Origin: an uncultured Anaerolineales bacterium
GTDB taxonomy: Bacteria; Chloroflexota; Anaerolineae; Anaerolineales; Villigracilaceae
DNA length: 30,498 nucleotides
Direction of reading: 5' to 3'
Assembly: GCA_937928015.1 (NCBI GenBank)
Contig: CALFXA010000151.1
Span: 1-30,498 of the forward strand
The notes under the pieces are model-generated. The model was given only the letters and a program-made list of their open reading frames with translations, made no database searches and had not been told where the DNA came from. Position 1 is the stretch's first letter, and each line of letters opens with the position of its first letter. This document shows, one piece after another, positions 22,400-30,498 of this stretch. A program made the translations under genes and the position numbers.

Positions 22400-25114
22400 A
22401 TGAAAAAATTCAGTTCGGCCATCGGGCTTGCCCTCGTTGCGGCCCTACTTGTTGTCACAGTTGCCTTCGCGATGTTCAACAACGGCAACTTCGAAACTGG
22501 TGATTTCACCGGCTGGGACAAGGATGCCACTTACCTGAACGGCGGTATCCTCGTCGGCCCTCCGCCTTCCTATGTTCCCGTCCTCGCCTCTTCTGTGGGC
22601 GGCTCGGTCGTCGATAACACTTTCATTGTCGATGCGGCCTGGTTGAACACCAATTTCGGGGCTGGTAATACCTGCGACCCGTACTCCAACGGCGAAATCT
22701 GTTTACCGTATGGGGGCAGTAACTCGGCCGTGGTCAACTACCTGGGCTCGATGAACAACTTCAACAACAACATGAACAAGCTCAGCCAGTCAGGCCTGGT
22801 GGGAGTTGGCGATGTGGGCACCGATGGCAATTACCACATCTTCTTCGCATACGCACCCGTGTTGGATAAGGGCACCCACCCTGCCTCAGATCAGCCTTTC
22901 ATGCATGTCAAGCTGATTCGCGTGCGTTCCGGCTCCCCGGATAAGGTGCTCTTCGATAAGTTCTCTTATCCCGATGATGGCAACCCCAACTGGAAGATCA
23001 GCCCAATCAAGAGTAGTGTCAAGTACATGCCCTGGCAGGTGTATGACCTGACCTATGCTCCCGCCGAACTCGGCCCAGGCGACTCCCTCACCCTCGAGGT
23101 CGTTGCTGCAGGTTGTGTCTATACCCAGGGTGCTCACTGGGGCTACGTATATGTGGATGAATTCGGCCCGACCGCTCCTCCCACCAACACCGCCCCTTCG
23201 ATCACCTCAATCTCTCCCTCCTCCGGCCCGGTCCAAGGCGGCACGCTCGTGACCATCACCGGCTCCAACTTCACCAGCGCGACGGCTGTCCAGATCGACA
23301 CCACTACCTACACAACTGGCAACTTCACCGTCGTCGATGACAATACAATCACCGTCGTCACACAGCAGCACACGGCTGGTACTGTTGATGTTTCGGTCAC
23401 GAACACGAACGGTACGGCGGCATTCCCCGGCAGCTTTACCTTTGTGGGCCCGTCTATCACGAATATCGCTCCGAATTCCGGCCCGGTGGCTGGTGGCACA
23501 TCGGTGGTCATCACCGGCACCGGCTTCACTGGCGCGACTGGCATCACCTTCGGCGGCACGACTGCCTCCTGTACAGTCGACTCCGACACGCAGATTACCT
23601 GCACGGCCCCATCCCACACTGCCGGCACAGTGGATGTCGTTGTGACGGTACCCGGCGGCTCGGATACCTCCGTTGGCGGTTTCACCTATTTGAACCCGAC
23701 TATCACAAACCTCGCTCCGAATTCCGGCCCGGTGGCTGGTGGTACATCGGTAGTCATCACCGGCACCGGCTTCACCGGCGCGACTGGCGTCACCTTCGGC
23801 GGATCGACTGCCTCCTGCACGGTCGACTCTGACACGCAAATCACCTGCACCAGCCCGGCTCACGCTGCCGGTGCGGTGGATGTCGTTGTGACAGTACCCG
23901 GCGGCTCGGCTACCTCCGTTGGCGGCTTCACCTACATCGCCACGTCTATCACGGGCATGAATCCCACTTCTGGTCCGACTTCTGGCGGCACGACCGTGGT
24001 CATCACCGGCACCGGTTTCACCGGCGCGACCGGCTTTACCTTCGGTGGCACGAACGCCTCCTGCACGGTCGACTCTGACACGCAAATCACCTGCACCAGC
24101 CCGGCTCACACCGCCGGCGCAGTGGATGTCGTTGTGACGGTACCCGGTGGCTCGGCTACCTCGGCCGGCGGCTTCACCTATATCCCCGCCACGCTCACAG
24201 TGGCTGGCAGCGGCGCCGCCACGATCAAGCCCGGCGATCCGTATGTGTATACTTTCAACTACACAACTTCGCCCACCCCGTTCAATGCCCAGATCAAGTT
24301 CACCCTGCCTGGTCATACCACCTTCGTCTCCAACACCGGCGGGTTCACCTGCGCGGCAGCGGCCGGCGTAGTGACCTGCGACCTTGGCGCCATCACTTCC
24401 AATGGTTCCTTCACCGTCACGGTTCAGGTGGATAAGCTCAAGAAGATCAACACTCCGCTGACCCTCGACACCACGGCTTACTCGATCAGTGACAACGGCG
24501 ACGGGCTCGTCAATGGTTCTGCTACCGTAACCGCCAACACCATCACTCCCTTTGCAGATCTGCCTGCTGGTCACTGGGCGCTGGATTACGTCCAGTCGAT
24601 CTGGGCCTACGGCATCACTGGCGGCTGTGTCAATTCACCGTTGACCTACTGCCCGACCTCCCTGATCACCCGTGAGCAAATGGCTGTCTACATCGAACGC
24701 GCTGTACATGGCGGCAACTTCAACCCCGGCACCCCGGCCCTGACCTTCACAGATACCGCTACCAGCTACGCCAAGTACTTCATTGAGGCGCTCAGGGCGG
24801 ATGGAATTACTGGTGGTTGTAATCCTGGTAGCACGCAGTTCTGCCCAGGTATGGCGATCACTCGCGCTCAGGTGGCAGTCTTCCTCCTGCGTGGACGCTC
24901 TGGTTCGGCTTACATCCCGCCCACGGCGACTGGTACTGTCTGGCTTGATGTCCCGTCCACTTACTGGGCCGCGGCCTGGGCTGAGGAATTGGGTAATGCC
25001 CACATCTCCAATGGCTGTGGCGCTGGCAGGTACTGCCCCGAGGGCTCAATCAACCGTGCTGAGATGGCTGTGCTTGTTCAACGTACCTTCAACCTGACTA
25101 TGCCGACTCCTTAA
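22400..25114 (+). CDS. Exported surface protein: N-terminal carbohydrate-binding-like domain, IPT/TIG repeats, three SLH repeats (904 aa)
   Basis: ATG 22400 follows AAGGAGAA. Residues 1-24 are a signal peptide (MKKFSSAIGLALVAALLVVT then AFA). Residues about 28-255 begin NGNFETGDFTGW, a jelly-roll-like opening common in surface proteins. Four IPT/TIG modules follow (about 265-596), the last three nearly identical. A DUF11-like beta domain (about 597-715) ends KLKKINTPLTL. Three SLH repeats (about 718-900) anchor the protein to the cell surface; each carries a Cys pair of the GGC...YCP type. Proteins of this layout are surface-layer or adhesin-like structural proteins. A strong terminator follows. 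It is a paralogue of the gene at 25429, sharing the signal, first domain, DUF11-like domain and SLH set. Confidence 0.92.
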   Translation: MKKFSSAIGLALVAALLVVTVAFAMFNNGNFETGDFTGWDKDATYLNGGILVGPPPSYVPVLASSVGGSVVDNTFIVDAAWLNTNFGAGNTCDPYSNGEICLPYGGSNSAVVNYLGSMNNFNNNMNKLSQSGLVGVGDVGTDGNYHIFFAYAPVLDKGTHPASDQPFMHVKLIRVRSGSPDKVLFDKFSYPDDGNPNWKISPIKSSVKYMPWQVYDLTYAPAELGPGDSLTLEVVAAGCVYTQGAHWGYVYVDEFGPTAPPTNTAPSITSISPSSGPVQGGTLVTITGSNFTSATAVQIDTTTYTTGNFTVVDDNTITVVTQQHTAGTVDVSVTNTNGTAAFPGSFTFVGPSITNIAPNSGPVAGGTSVVITGTGFTGATGITFGGTTASCTVDSDTQITCTAPSHTAGTVDVVVTVPGGSDTSVGGFTYLNPTITNLAPNSGPVAGGTSVVITGTGFTGATGVTFGGSTASCTVDSDTQITCTSPAHAAGAVDVVVTVPGGSATSVGGFTYIATSITGMNPTSGPTSGGTTVVITGTGFTGATGFTFGGTNASCTVDSDTQITCTSPAHTAGAVDVVVTVPGGSATSAGGFTYIPATLTVAGSGAATIKPGDPYVYTFNYTTSPTPFNAQIKFTLPGHTTFVSNTGGFTCAAAAGVVTCDLGAITSNGSFTVTVQVDKLKKINTPLTLDTTAYSISDNGDGLVNGSATVTANTITPFADLPAGHWALDYVQSIWAYGITGGCVNSPLTYCPTSLITREQMAVYIERAVHGGNFNPGTPALTFTDTATSYAKYFIEALRADGITGGCNPGSTQFCPGMAITRAQVAVFLLRGRSGSAYIPPTATGTVWLDVPSTYWAAAWAEELGNAHISNGCGAGRYCPEGSINRAEMAVLVQRTFNLTMPTP
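23450..24187 (+). repeat. Three tandem 246-bp IPT/TIG-encoding repeats
   Basis: Units begin at 23450, 23696 and 23942, a period of 246 bases (82 codons). They encode SGPVAGGTSVVITGTGFTGA, ASCTVDSDTQITCT and VDVVVTVPGG blocks with few differences. A more diverged fourth unit precedes them from about 23195. The high identity suggests recent duplication and makes mis-assembled copy number possible. Confidence 0.9.
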
Positions 25115-25133
25115 TCTTCACACTCACATCGTA

Positions 25134-25170
25134 AAAAAAGAACGCACCCATCATGGGTGCGTTCTTTTTT
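25134..25170 (+). terminator. Strong intrinsic terminator after first SLH gene
   Basis: GAACGCACCCAT (25140-25151) pairs with ATGGGTGCGTTC (25153-25164), flanked by an A-run and TTTTTT. Confidence 0.93.
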
Positions 25171-25428
25171 GGTCTTGTAGCACCTGTTTTTACCGTAGAC
25201 AGGCGGATGGGATTGTACTAACATTAGCTAGATTTTTTTGAAGCAGATAAGTTGTCTACTCATATAGGGGATCGTCCATAACGTTTCATTTCTCTGCCCC
25301 CATTATTTCATTTTTGCAGAGACCTTCATAAAGACTCCGCTCAAGGAGGTCGCCTCAAAATACGATATTTCTCTCTCACAAGTTCATTTTCGATTTTGAT
25401 TCTTTTCTTTTTAGGAGATTTCAAAAAG
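25171..25428 (+). promoter_or_regulatory. AT-rich leader and possible promoter of second SLH gene
   Basis: This stretch has no gene. A plausible promoter is TTGAAG (25238-25243), a 17-base spacer and CATATA (25261-25266). Downstream, TCTCTGC (25291-25297) and GCAGAGA (25316-25322) can pair. The segment 25323-25370 (CCTTCATAAA ... CAAGGAGGTCGCC ... ATAT) resembles 22289-22336 upstream of the first SLH gene. The ribosome site AGGAGA at 25413 precedes ATG 25429. Confidence 0.45.
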
Positions 25429-27444
25429 ATGAAAAAGCTAGGCCTTGCGACCGTCATTGCAATTTTGGGGGCCCTGCTTATTGTCACCGTGGCTTGGGCG
25501 GCATTTACCAACGGCGACTTTGAAACCGGTGACTTCACCGGCTGGACGATCACCACCTTCCTCAATAATGGATATACTCAACCGCCGGGCTCGGGGGGAA
25601 CGGACCTGAGCGCAGTCGTCGGCGGACCGGCAGTGGCTCCCTTGAGTATTTCAGATCCCAACACCAATGACGTCGTCAAATACCCTGCATTTGGGCATTA
25701 CTCGGCGCGTGTGAACAGCGAGTTGTCCTATTACGACGGCGGCTATCCCGCGAATGCCAATACTATTTCTCAAACCACCACCGCCGTAATCGATCCGCTG
25801 GATGGCAACTCGCACGTCCGCTTCACGTATGCGGCGGTCATGGTCAACCCGGCCTTCCCTCACACGGATGAAGAGAAGCCGTACTTCCGCGTTAAGGCAA
25901 CCAACCTTAGCAAGGGCAACGACGTCATCTACGACTTCTCATCCTATGTAGGCGAGCCGGGCAAGAACTGGCAGACAGGTCCGGCCTTCGGCACCATTGC
26001 GGGTGATGTCTGGCAGTATCTCGATTGGACCTACGTTGATTTGGCCTCTTCGGCCCTGCATCCTGTGGATGCCGGCGACTCGATCCTGCTCGAAATCACT
26101 GCTGCGGGTTGTCAGCCCACCGGCCATCCTGGCTATGTGTACGTAGATGAATTCACCGATGGCGACATCCTCGGCCCGAGCATTCTCGCCACTGGCCCCG
26201 CCACCGGTGTTTCGGGTGGACCCATCACCTACACCTACATCTATAAAAATGGCACGGGCCTCGCCATCGACCCGCACATTGTGATCTATCCGCCTGCCAA
26301 TGTGACCTTCACCACTCTAGGTGACTCGACTCACTGCAGCGGCTTGAACCCGGTTACCTGCGATTACACGGGCGTGGCGGCCGGCAGTACGGGGAGTTTC
26401 ACCGTCAGCGGGACCATCGGTTCGGTCCCGGCAGGGACGCTAATTGCGCATGGCGATTATTCGATCTCCGTCACCAACTTCCCGACCATGAGCGGCCCGA
26501 CTGTCTTCACGCAAATCCCCGTTGCCAACCTGGGTCTGTCTGCCAGCGGTGCGGCCACCGTCAAACCCGGTGACCAGTACACCTACACCTTCAATTACAC
26601 CACGGATGCACCCATTACCAACGCGCAGGTGTCCTTCACTCTACCCGGTCACACCACCTTTGTTTCCAATACCGGCGGATATACCTGCACGCCAGCGGCC
26701 AGTCTGGTGACCTGCGATCTGGGAGCGGTTTCGGCCAACGGTTCTTTCAACGTCACAGTGCAAGTGGACAAACTGAAGAAGATCAATACCCCTTTGACCC
26801 TCAATGCTGCGGCTTACGCAATCAATGCGACTGGGGCGATTACGACCAATGGCTCCACCACGGTGACCGCCAATACCATCACTCCCTTTGCGGATGTGCC
26901 CTACGGCCACGTGATGCTGGATTACATCCAATCGATCTGGGCCTATGGCATTACCGGCGGTTGCATCAATTCCCCGCTGACCTATTGCCCTGATATTGCC
27001 ATTACTCGTGCGGAAATGGCCGTTTACATCGAACGCGGCGTGCATGGCGGCAGCTTCAACCCTGGCACCCCAACCTTGACCTACACTGATACCTCCAGCA
27101 ACTTTGCCCGCTATTTCATTGAGGCGCTCAAGGCCGACGGCATCACAGGAGGCTGCGGGGGCACAGAATACTGTCCGAACTACTCGATTACCCGCGCCCA
27201 ATCGGCAGTCTTCCTGCTGCGTGGACGGTACGGGTCTGCGTATGTCCCGCCCGATCCGACTGGCACCGTCTGGGTGGATGTACCCACCACCCATTGGGCG
27301 GCTCGTTGGGCGGAAGGACTTGGGACTGACCACATCTCGGTGGGATGCGGGGGTGGATACTTCTGCCCTGAAGGAATCGTAAGCCGCGCTGAGATGGCCG
27401 TTCTTGTTCAGCGCACCTTCAATCTACCGATGCCAACCCCCTAA
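25429..27444 (+). CDS. Exported SLH surface protein, paralogue of the preceding gene (671 aa)
   Basis: ATG 25429 gives MKKLGLATVIAILGALLIVT then AWA, a signal peptide; an upstream in-frame ATG at 25396 would spoil it. AGGAG lies 11 bases upstream. The mature protein opens NGDFETGDFTGW, as in the paralogue, with a jelly-roll-like domain of about 225 residues. Instead of IPT modules it has a first DUF11-like segment (about 252-375), then a second DUF11-like domain nearly identical to that of the paralogue (TFVSNTGGYTC ... KLKKINTPLTL). Three Cys-paired SLH repeats complete it (GGCINSPLTYCP, GGCGGTEYCP and GCGGGYFCPEG). It should be displayed on the cell surface. A terminator at 27463-27492 separates it from the convergent nadD. 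Confidence 0.92.
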   Translation: MKKLGLATVIAILGALLIVTVAWAAFTNGDFETGDFTGWTITTFLNNGYTQPPGSGGTDLSAVVGGPAVAPLSISDPNTNDVVKYPAFGHYSARVNSELSYYDGGYPANANTISQTTTAVIDPLDGNSHVRFTYAAVMVNPAFPHTDEEKPYFRVKATNLSKGNDVIYDFSSYVGEPGKNWQTGPAFGTIAGDVWQYLDWTYVDLASSALHPVDAGDSILLEITAAGCQPTGHPGYVYVDEFTDGDILGPSILATGPATGVSGGPITYTYIYKNGTGLAIDPHIVIYPPANVTFTTLGDSTHCSGLNPVTCDYTGVAAGSTGSFTVSGTIGSVPAGTLIAHGDYSISVTNFPTMSGPTVFTQIPVANLGLSASGAATVKPGDQYTYTFNYTTDAPITNAQVSFTLPGHTTFVSNTGGYTCTPAASLVTCDLGAVSANGSFNVTVQVDKLKKINTPLTLNAAAYAINATGAITTNGSTTVTANTITPFADVPYGHVMLDYIQSIWAYGITGGCINSPLTYCPDIAITRAEMAVYIERGVHGGSFNPGTPTLTYTDTSSNFARYFIEALKADGITGGCGGTEYCPNYSITRAQSAVFLLRGRYGSAYVPPDPTGTVWVDVPTTHWAARWAEGLGTDHISVGCGGGYFCPEGIVSRAEMAVLVQRTFNLPMPTP

Positions 27445-27462
27445 ATTTCTTTCATGAACGCA

Positions 27463-27492
27463 GAACGCGCCCATACGGCGCGTTCTTTTTTT
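27463..27492. terminator. Intrinsic terminator between second SLH gene and nadD
   Basis: GAACGCGCC pairs with GGCGCGTTC around CATAC, followed by seven T residues on plus. It stands between convergent genes; on minus the T-run is absent, so it mainly serves the SLH gene. Confidence 0.9.
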
Positions 27493-27498
27493 GGAAAT

Positions 27499-28104
27499 CT
27501 AGCGATATAGCTTGTGTTGCAGGATGTATTCGTATACAGCAGACGGGACGTAGTAGCGAAAGAATTCTCCGTCTGCTGCCCGTCGGCGGATCTCGCTTGA
27601 GGCGATTTCCAACAAGGGCGCATCCACAAAGCGGACCTTCGGGCGGATTCCGGACAACTCGCGCTCCAACGCTGACAGGTCAGCAGAGTCGCCGGGGCGG
27701 CGCATCACGCCGATTTCACGGCAGGCAGCCACGAGATCCGCGGCGTGGTACCAGGTGGGTAGGTCGTGCAGGGAATCGCCGCCGATCAGCAGAATCACAT
27801 CGGCGGAGGGGGACTCTGCCTGGATCCGTTTCACTGTGTCGAGGGTGTAGTGAGGGCCGGGCCGTTCCAACTCGATGCGGGAAAGCTCGAAGGTCGGGTT
27901 GTCTGCGATGGCGAGTTCCAGCATGGCGAGACGATGTTCGAGCGGGGTAATGGCTTGGTCACGCTTATGCGGCGGAGAGGGGGTGAGCACCCACAGCAGA
28001 CGGTCAAGATGCAGTTGGGCGCTGGCTTCGCTGGCGAGGATCAGGTGACCCAGATGCGGCGGGTCGAAGGTGCCACCGAACAGGCCGATGCGGAGATTGG
28101 GCAT
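27499..28104 (-). CDS. nadD: Nicotinate-nucleotide adenylyltransferase
   Basis: Adenylates nicotinate mononucleotide with ATP to give deamido-NAD in NAD synthesis. It is 201 aa, normal for NadD. The nucleotidyltransferase signature GGTFDPPHLGH lies at 10-20, the substrate loop is TPSPPHKRDQ (about 41-50), and IASSEIRRR (about 167-175) corresponds to the ISSTxIR motif. The start is ATG 28104 (MPNLRIGLFGG); a longer frame to 28347 is basic, low-complexity sequence and is rejected. No Shine-Dalgarno precedes the ATG. Instead TATACT lies six bases upstream, implying a leaderless message. In many bacteria nadD neighbours rsfS or obg; here it stands alone. Confidence 0.96.
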   Translation of the reverse strand: MPNLRIGLFGGTFDPPHLGHLILASEASAQLHLDRLLWVLTPSPPHKRDQAITPLEHRLAMLELAIADNPTFELSRIELERPGPHYTLDTVKRIQAESPSADVILLIGGDSLHDLPTWYHAADLVAACREIGVMRRPGDSADLSALERELSGIRPKVRFVDAPLLEIASSEIRRRAADGEFFRYYVPSAVYEYILQHKLYR

Positions 28105-28110
28105 GAGCGT

Positions 28111-28116
28111 AGTATA
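28111..28116 (-). promoter_or_regulatory. -10 hexamer for a leaderless nadD transcript
   Basis: TATACT on minus is followed by ACGCTC and then the ATG at 28104, the same six-base spacing seen before the HAD gene. The -35 region has no clear match. Confidence 0.5.
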
Positions 28117-28160
28117 TCGCGAAGTGATTTTAAAGTCTTGTAAAGGTTCTCCTTTCCACG

Positions 28161-28189
28161 TTGTAAGGTTGCTGCGTTTGTGATATAAG
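28161..28189 (+). promoter_or_regulatory. Sigma-70-type promoter for the nuclease gene
   Basis: TTGTAA (28161-28166), a 17-base spacer and TATAAG (28184-28189) with an extended TGA just before the -10. The predicted start near 28196 leaves a leader of about 340 bases before the next gene. Confidence 0.6.
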
Positions 28190-28195
28190 CATCTT

Positions 28196-28535
28196 GCTCG
28201 GCGGGTAGTGGAGAGGTAACAGCGAAGCGGCGGATTGCTTCCCTGCAATTTTCCCTGCCCTTTTTTATTCGTACGGCGGGCTTCTTTATCGGTACTTTTT
28301 CCTGGCGGTTGTTTTTTCGATGAATGGAATGATCGTGCCCTGCGCAAGCGTGGCGCGTTATTGCAGACTCACCCAGGAGATGCCATGCAATGATTTGAAC
28401 TACGATATTTCAATATATGGGGGGCGTAAGGCCGCCCGGGCACCCTGCCCCGGCGGGTTCGCCGAAACATGACGCGCGGCTCCAATGCGGCGGGCGGCGC
28501 GGGAATGCCAACCCTTTTCATCTGAGGAGAATCAC
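28196..28535 (+). ncRNA. Long, partly GC-rich structured leader; candidate cis-regulatory RNA
   Basis: No gene is seen here. The first 230 bases are mixed in composition; 28425-28510 is very GC-rich. CCGCCCGGGCA (28432-28442) pairs with TGCCCCGGCGG (28446-28456) with one C-C mismatch, and GGCG (28452-28455) pairs with CGCC (28460-28463) around GGTT; the two hairpins share bases, so they are alternatives. Such exclusive pairing is what riboswitch expression platforms show. I could not match it to the c-di-GMP, c-di-AMP, SAM, cobalamin, Moco or fluoride classes. The Shine-Dalgarno GAGGAG is at 28524-28529. Confidence 0.35.
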
Positions 28536-30498
28536 ATGCAACAAATCAATAAACTTTGGCGGCTGATGCTCGTGGCCGCCCTGCTGGCAGGAGCACTCAA
28601 TTTGAGTTTGGTTCCTGCTGCGCCCGTCCAGGCGCTCTCGACCACACTGGTCATTAGTCAGTTCCAGGTGGCAGGGGGAACTGCGGCTGATGAATTTGTG
28701 GAAATCCACAATATCAGCGGCAGTTCGGTGGATCTAAACGGATATACCTTGGTGTATCGTTCTGCAGCCGGTACGACGGATGTCAGCCTTGTGAGTTGGA
28801 CTGCCAGCACTGTCGTGCCTGCTGGTGGATATTATCTTGTTGCTGCAACCCCCGGCTATGATGGCACAGTTGTTGCGGATAAGACCTTTGCTGATGGCGG
28901 CTCTGGTAAGTTCTCGGGCACCAGCGGCGGCCTTGCATTGCGCAATGGCGCGGTCAATACCGGCACGATTGTCGATTCACTCGGCTATGGTTCAGCCACC
29001 AATGCTTTTGTCGAAGGAAGCACTACCTCCGTGCCTGCTTCTAATGCTAGCAAAGAACGCATCTCCAGCGGGTGTCAAGATACGGATAGTAACTCTGCCG
29101 ATTTCACACTTGTCAATCCGTCTGCGCCGCGCAATAGCGCCACGGCGGTGAACCTGTGCTCTACTGGCCCGAGTCTTACCATTAATGATGTCAGCCAGGC
29201 TGAAGGGAATTCGGGCACCACGAACTTTGTCTTCACGGTCAGCCTGTCTGCATCAACCCCGACCGACGTGACCTTCGATATTGCCACCGCCGACGGTACT
29301 GTCACCGCAGGCACCGACTACGTGGCGCAATCGCTGACAGGTCAGACTATCACTGCGGGGAACACCAGCTACACGTTCACCGTAGTCGTCAACGGTGATA
29401 CCGACAGCGAGGCGAATGAGACCTTCTATGTCAATGTGACCAACGTCACCGGCGTGACTGTTGGTGATGGACAGGGTCTCGGCACCATCGTCAACGACGA
29501 TATAACTGCCACGCCCATCTACAACATCCAGGGCACCGGAGAAACCTCTCCCCTGGCAGGCCAGACGGTCACCACCACAGGCGTGGTGGTCGGCGACTTT
29601 GAAGGCGCCTCTCCTGCCCTCGGTGGTTTCTTTATCCAGGACGCCACCGGCGATGGCAATCCTGCCACCTCGGACGGTTTATATATCTACGATGGCAGTA
29701 GCAACAACGTCAACCTGGGCGACTTGGTACAGGTCACGGGTGTGGTCTCTGAATATCAAGGCGAGACCGAACTCAGCTCCAGCAGCATCCTCGTGTTGTC
29801 CACGGGCAACACGGTCACACCTGTCGACATTTCCCTGCCTTTTGCCAGCGTTGCTGAGCAAGAGCAATACGAGAGCATGCTGGTGCGTGTCCCGCAGACG
29901 CTGTATGTGACTGAGCATTATCTGCTCGGCCGCTTCGGCCAGGTGACTTTGAGCGGCACCGCCAAACTGGCTCAGCCCACCAACGTGGCGCTGCCGGGCG
30001 CTCCCGCCCTGGCCCTGCAAGCCGCCAACGACTTGAACCGCATCATCGTGGACGACGCCTCTCAGGCCCAGAATCCCGACCCGATCGTGTTCGGCCGCGG
30101 TGGACTTCCGCTCTCGGCCAGCAACACCCTGCGTGGCGGCGATACCATCACCAACCTGACGGGTGTCTTCACTTACACATGGGGTGGCAACTCGGCCAGC
30201 CCGAACGCCTATCGCATCCGCCCGATCAATGCCATGGGTGGCGGCTCTCCGAATTTTGTGGCGTCCAACCCGCGCCCGGCCTCCGTTCCTTCGGTGGGCG
30301 GGAACCTCAAAGTGGTGGGCATGAACCTGCTCAACTACTTCAATACTTTTGGAGTTGGCGCCTGTACCTACGGCGTGGGTGGGGGAGCCACCGATTGCCG
30401 CGGTGCCGACAATTCCACCGAGTTCACCCGTCAGTCCGACAAGACCATCAATGCCATCCTCGCGATGAATGCGGATGTGATCGGCATCGTCGAAATGG
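28536..30498 (+). CDS. Secreted LTD/Calx-beta/ExeM-like nuclease, 3'-truncated by window end
   Basis: The frame is open for 654 codons to the window end. GAGGAG lies six bases before ATG 28536. Residues 1-34 are a signal peptide (MQQINKLWRLMLVAALLAGA ... VQA). About 36-190 is a lamin-tail-like domain (DEFVEIHNISGSSVDLNGYTL). About 208-326 is a Calx-beta domain with SQAEGNSGTTNF, ATADGTVTAGTDY and a closing IVNDD. About 330-590 resembles the ExeM/NucH OB-fold region (GVVVGDF, GGFFIQDATGDGNPATSDGL, GDLVQVTGVVSEY). The endonuclease/exonuclease/phosphatase domain starts at about 595 with VVGMNLLNYFNTF and is cut just after NADVIGIVEM, where the catalytic Glu of this family lies. The gene probably encodes an extracellular DNase for nutrient scavenging or biofilm turnover; the rest of the catalytic domain is outside the window. 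Confidence 0.9.
   Translation, partial: MQQINKLWRLMLVAALLAGALNLSLVPAAPVQALSTTLVISQFQVAGGTAADEFVEIHNISGSSVDLNGYTLVYRSAAGTTDVSLVSWTASTVVPAGGYYLVAATPGYDGTVVADKTFADGGSGKFSGTSGGLALRNGAVNTGTIVDSLGYGSATNAFVEGSTTSVPASNASKERISSGCQDTDSNSADFTLVNPSAPRNSATAVNLCSTGPSLTINDVSQAEGNSGTTNFVFTVSLSASTPTDVTFDIATADGTVTAGTDYVAQSLTGQTITAGNTSYTFTVVVNGDTDSEANETFYVNVTNVTGVTVGDGQGLGTIVNDDITATPIYNIQGTGETSPLAGQTVTTTGVVVGDFEGASPALGGFFIQDATGDGNPATSDGLYIYDGSSNNVNLGDLVQVTGVVSEYQGETELSSSSILVLSTGNTVTPVDISLPFASVAEQEQYESMLVRVPQTLYVTEHYLLGRFGQVTLSGTAKLAQPTNVALPGAPALALQAANDLNRIIVDDASQAQNPDPIVFGRGGLPLSASNTLRGGDTITNLTGVFTYTWGGNSASPNAYRIRPINAMGGGSPNFVASNPRPASVPSVGGNLKVVGMNLLNYFNTFGVGACTYGVGGGATDCRGADNSTEFTRQSDKTINAILAMNADVIGIVEM

Noticed and set aside
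23207..24574. 455-codon minus-strand open frame
   Set aside because: Antisense to the IPT/TIG-SLH gene; its Gly/Arg/Ala repeats mirror the 246-bp repeats and no ribosome site or family motif is present.
28105..28347. N-terminal extension of NadD
   Set aside because: The extra 81 codons are basic, low-complexity sequence, overlap the promoter of the next gene and precede the natural MPNLRIGLFGG start.
28425..28535. Known riboswitch (c-di-AMP, c-di-GMP, SAM, cobalamin, fluoride)
   Set aside because: None of the invariant core strings of these classes could be found; left as an unassigned structured leader.

Overview
The window is a GC-rich, double-stranded coding stretch that looks like one end of an assembled contig from an Anaerolineae-type Chloroflexota bacterium. 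This assignment is inference from gene content: a DUF6754 protein, a zinc-ribbon protein with many PDWL motifs beside a MutL-like ATPase, Cys-paired SLH-domain surface proteins, an MPKSG/LPxTG-like tail and DUF389 fused to SH3. No rRNA, tRNA, CRISPR array, transposase or phage gene was seen. Bases 1-47 are Illumina P5 adapter. A second piece of Illumina adapter (P7 plus a homopolymer run) is embedded in frame in the phosphohexomutase gene at 15133-15166, so the assembly is demonstrably contaminated at two places.

Layout. (a) 48-3045, minus strand: xpt, a HIT-domain protein, guaA and a truncated membrane protein form a tight purine-salvage/GMP operon. (b) 3230-11906, plus strand: a probable eight-gene operon with overlapping or nearly touching genes. 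It encodes a 79-aa protein, a DUF6754 membrane protein, a multi-pass protein, a 997-aa zinc-ribbon protein with 18 PDWL-like motifs, another multi-pass protein, a MutL-like actin-fold ATPase, a 351-aa conserved-looking unknown, and a tail-anchored or sortase-type protein. This is the best candidate for an undescribed system: a membrane assembly with a repetitive scaffold and an ATPase. (c) 11991-12878: metF between two hairpins. (d) 12965-17304, minus strand: an AT-richer lipoprotein, an alpha-D-phosphohexomutase, a DUF389-SH3 membrane protein and a small HAD phosphatase. (e) 17420-22255, plus strand: a C45-family acyltransferase/hydrolase, a 1055-aa protein joining a membrane sensor kinase to a receiver and a LuxR-type DNA-binding domain, and a small receiver-like protein. 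(f) 22400-27444, plus strand: two paralogous exported proteins ending in three Cys-paired SLH repeats, one carrying tandem IPT/TIG modules. (g) nadD on minus, then a promoter with a long GC-rich structured leader, then a secreted LTD/Calx-beta/ExeM-like nuclease cut off by the window end.

Functional reading. Housekeeping genes (guaA, xpt, metF, nadD, phosphohexomutase) are interleaved with envelope genes. The right third is dominated by surface biology: a membrane sensor that carries its own response regulator lies directly upstream of the surface-layer-anchored proteins and the secreted nuclease. Several promoters use an extended -10 (TGN-TATAAT type), and at least two start codons lie only six bases after a -10 hexamer, which suggests leaderless transcription.
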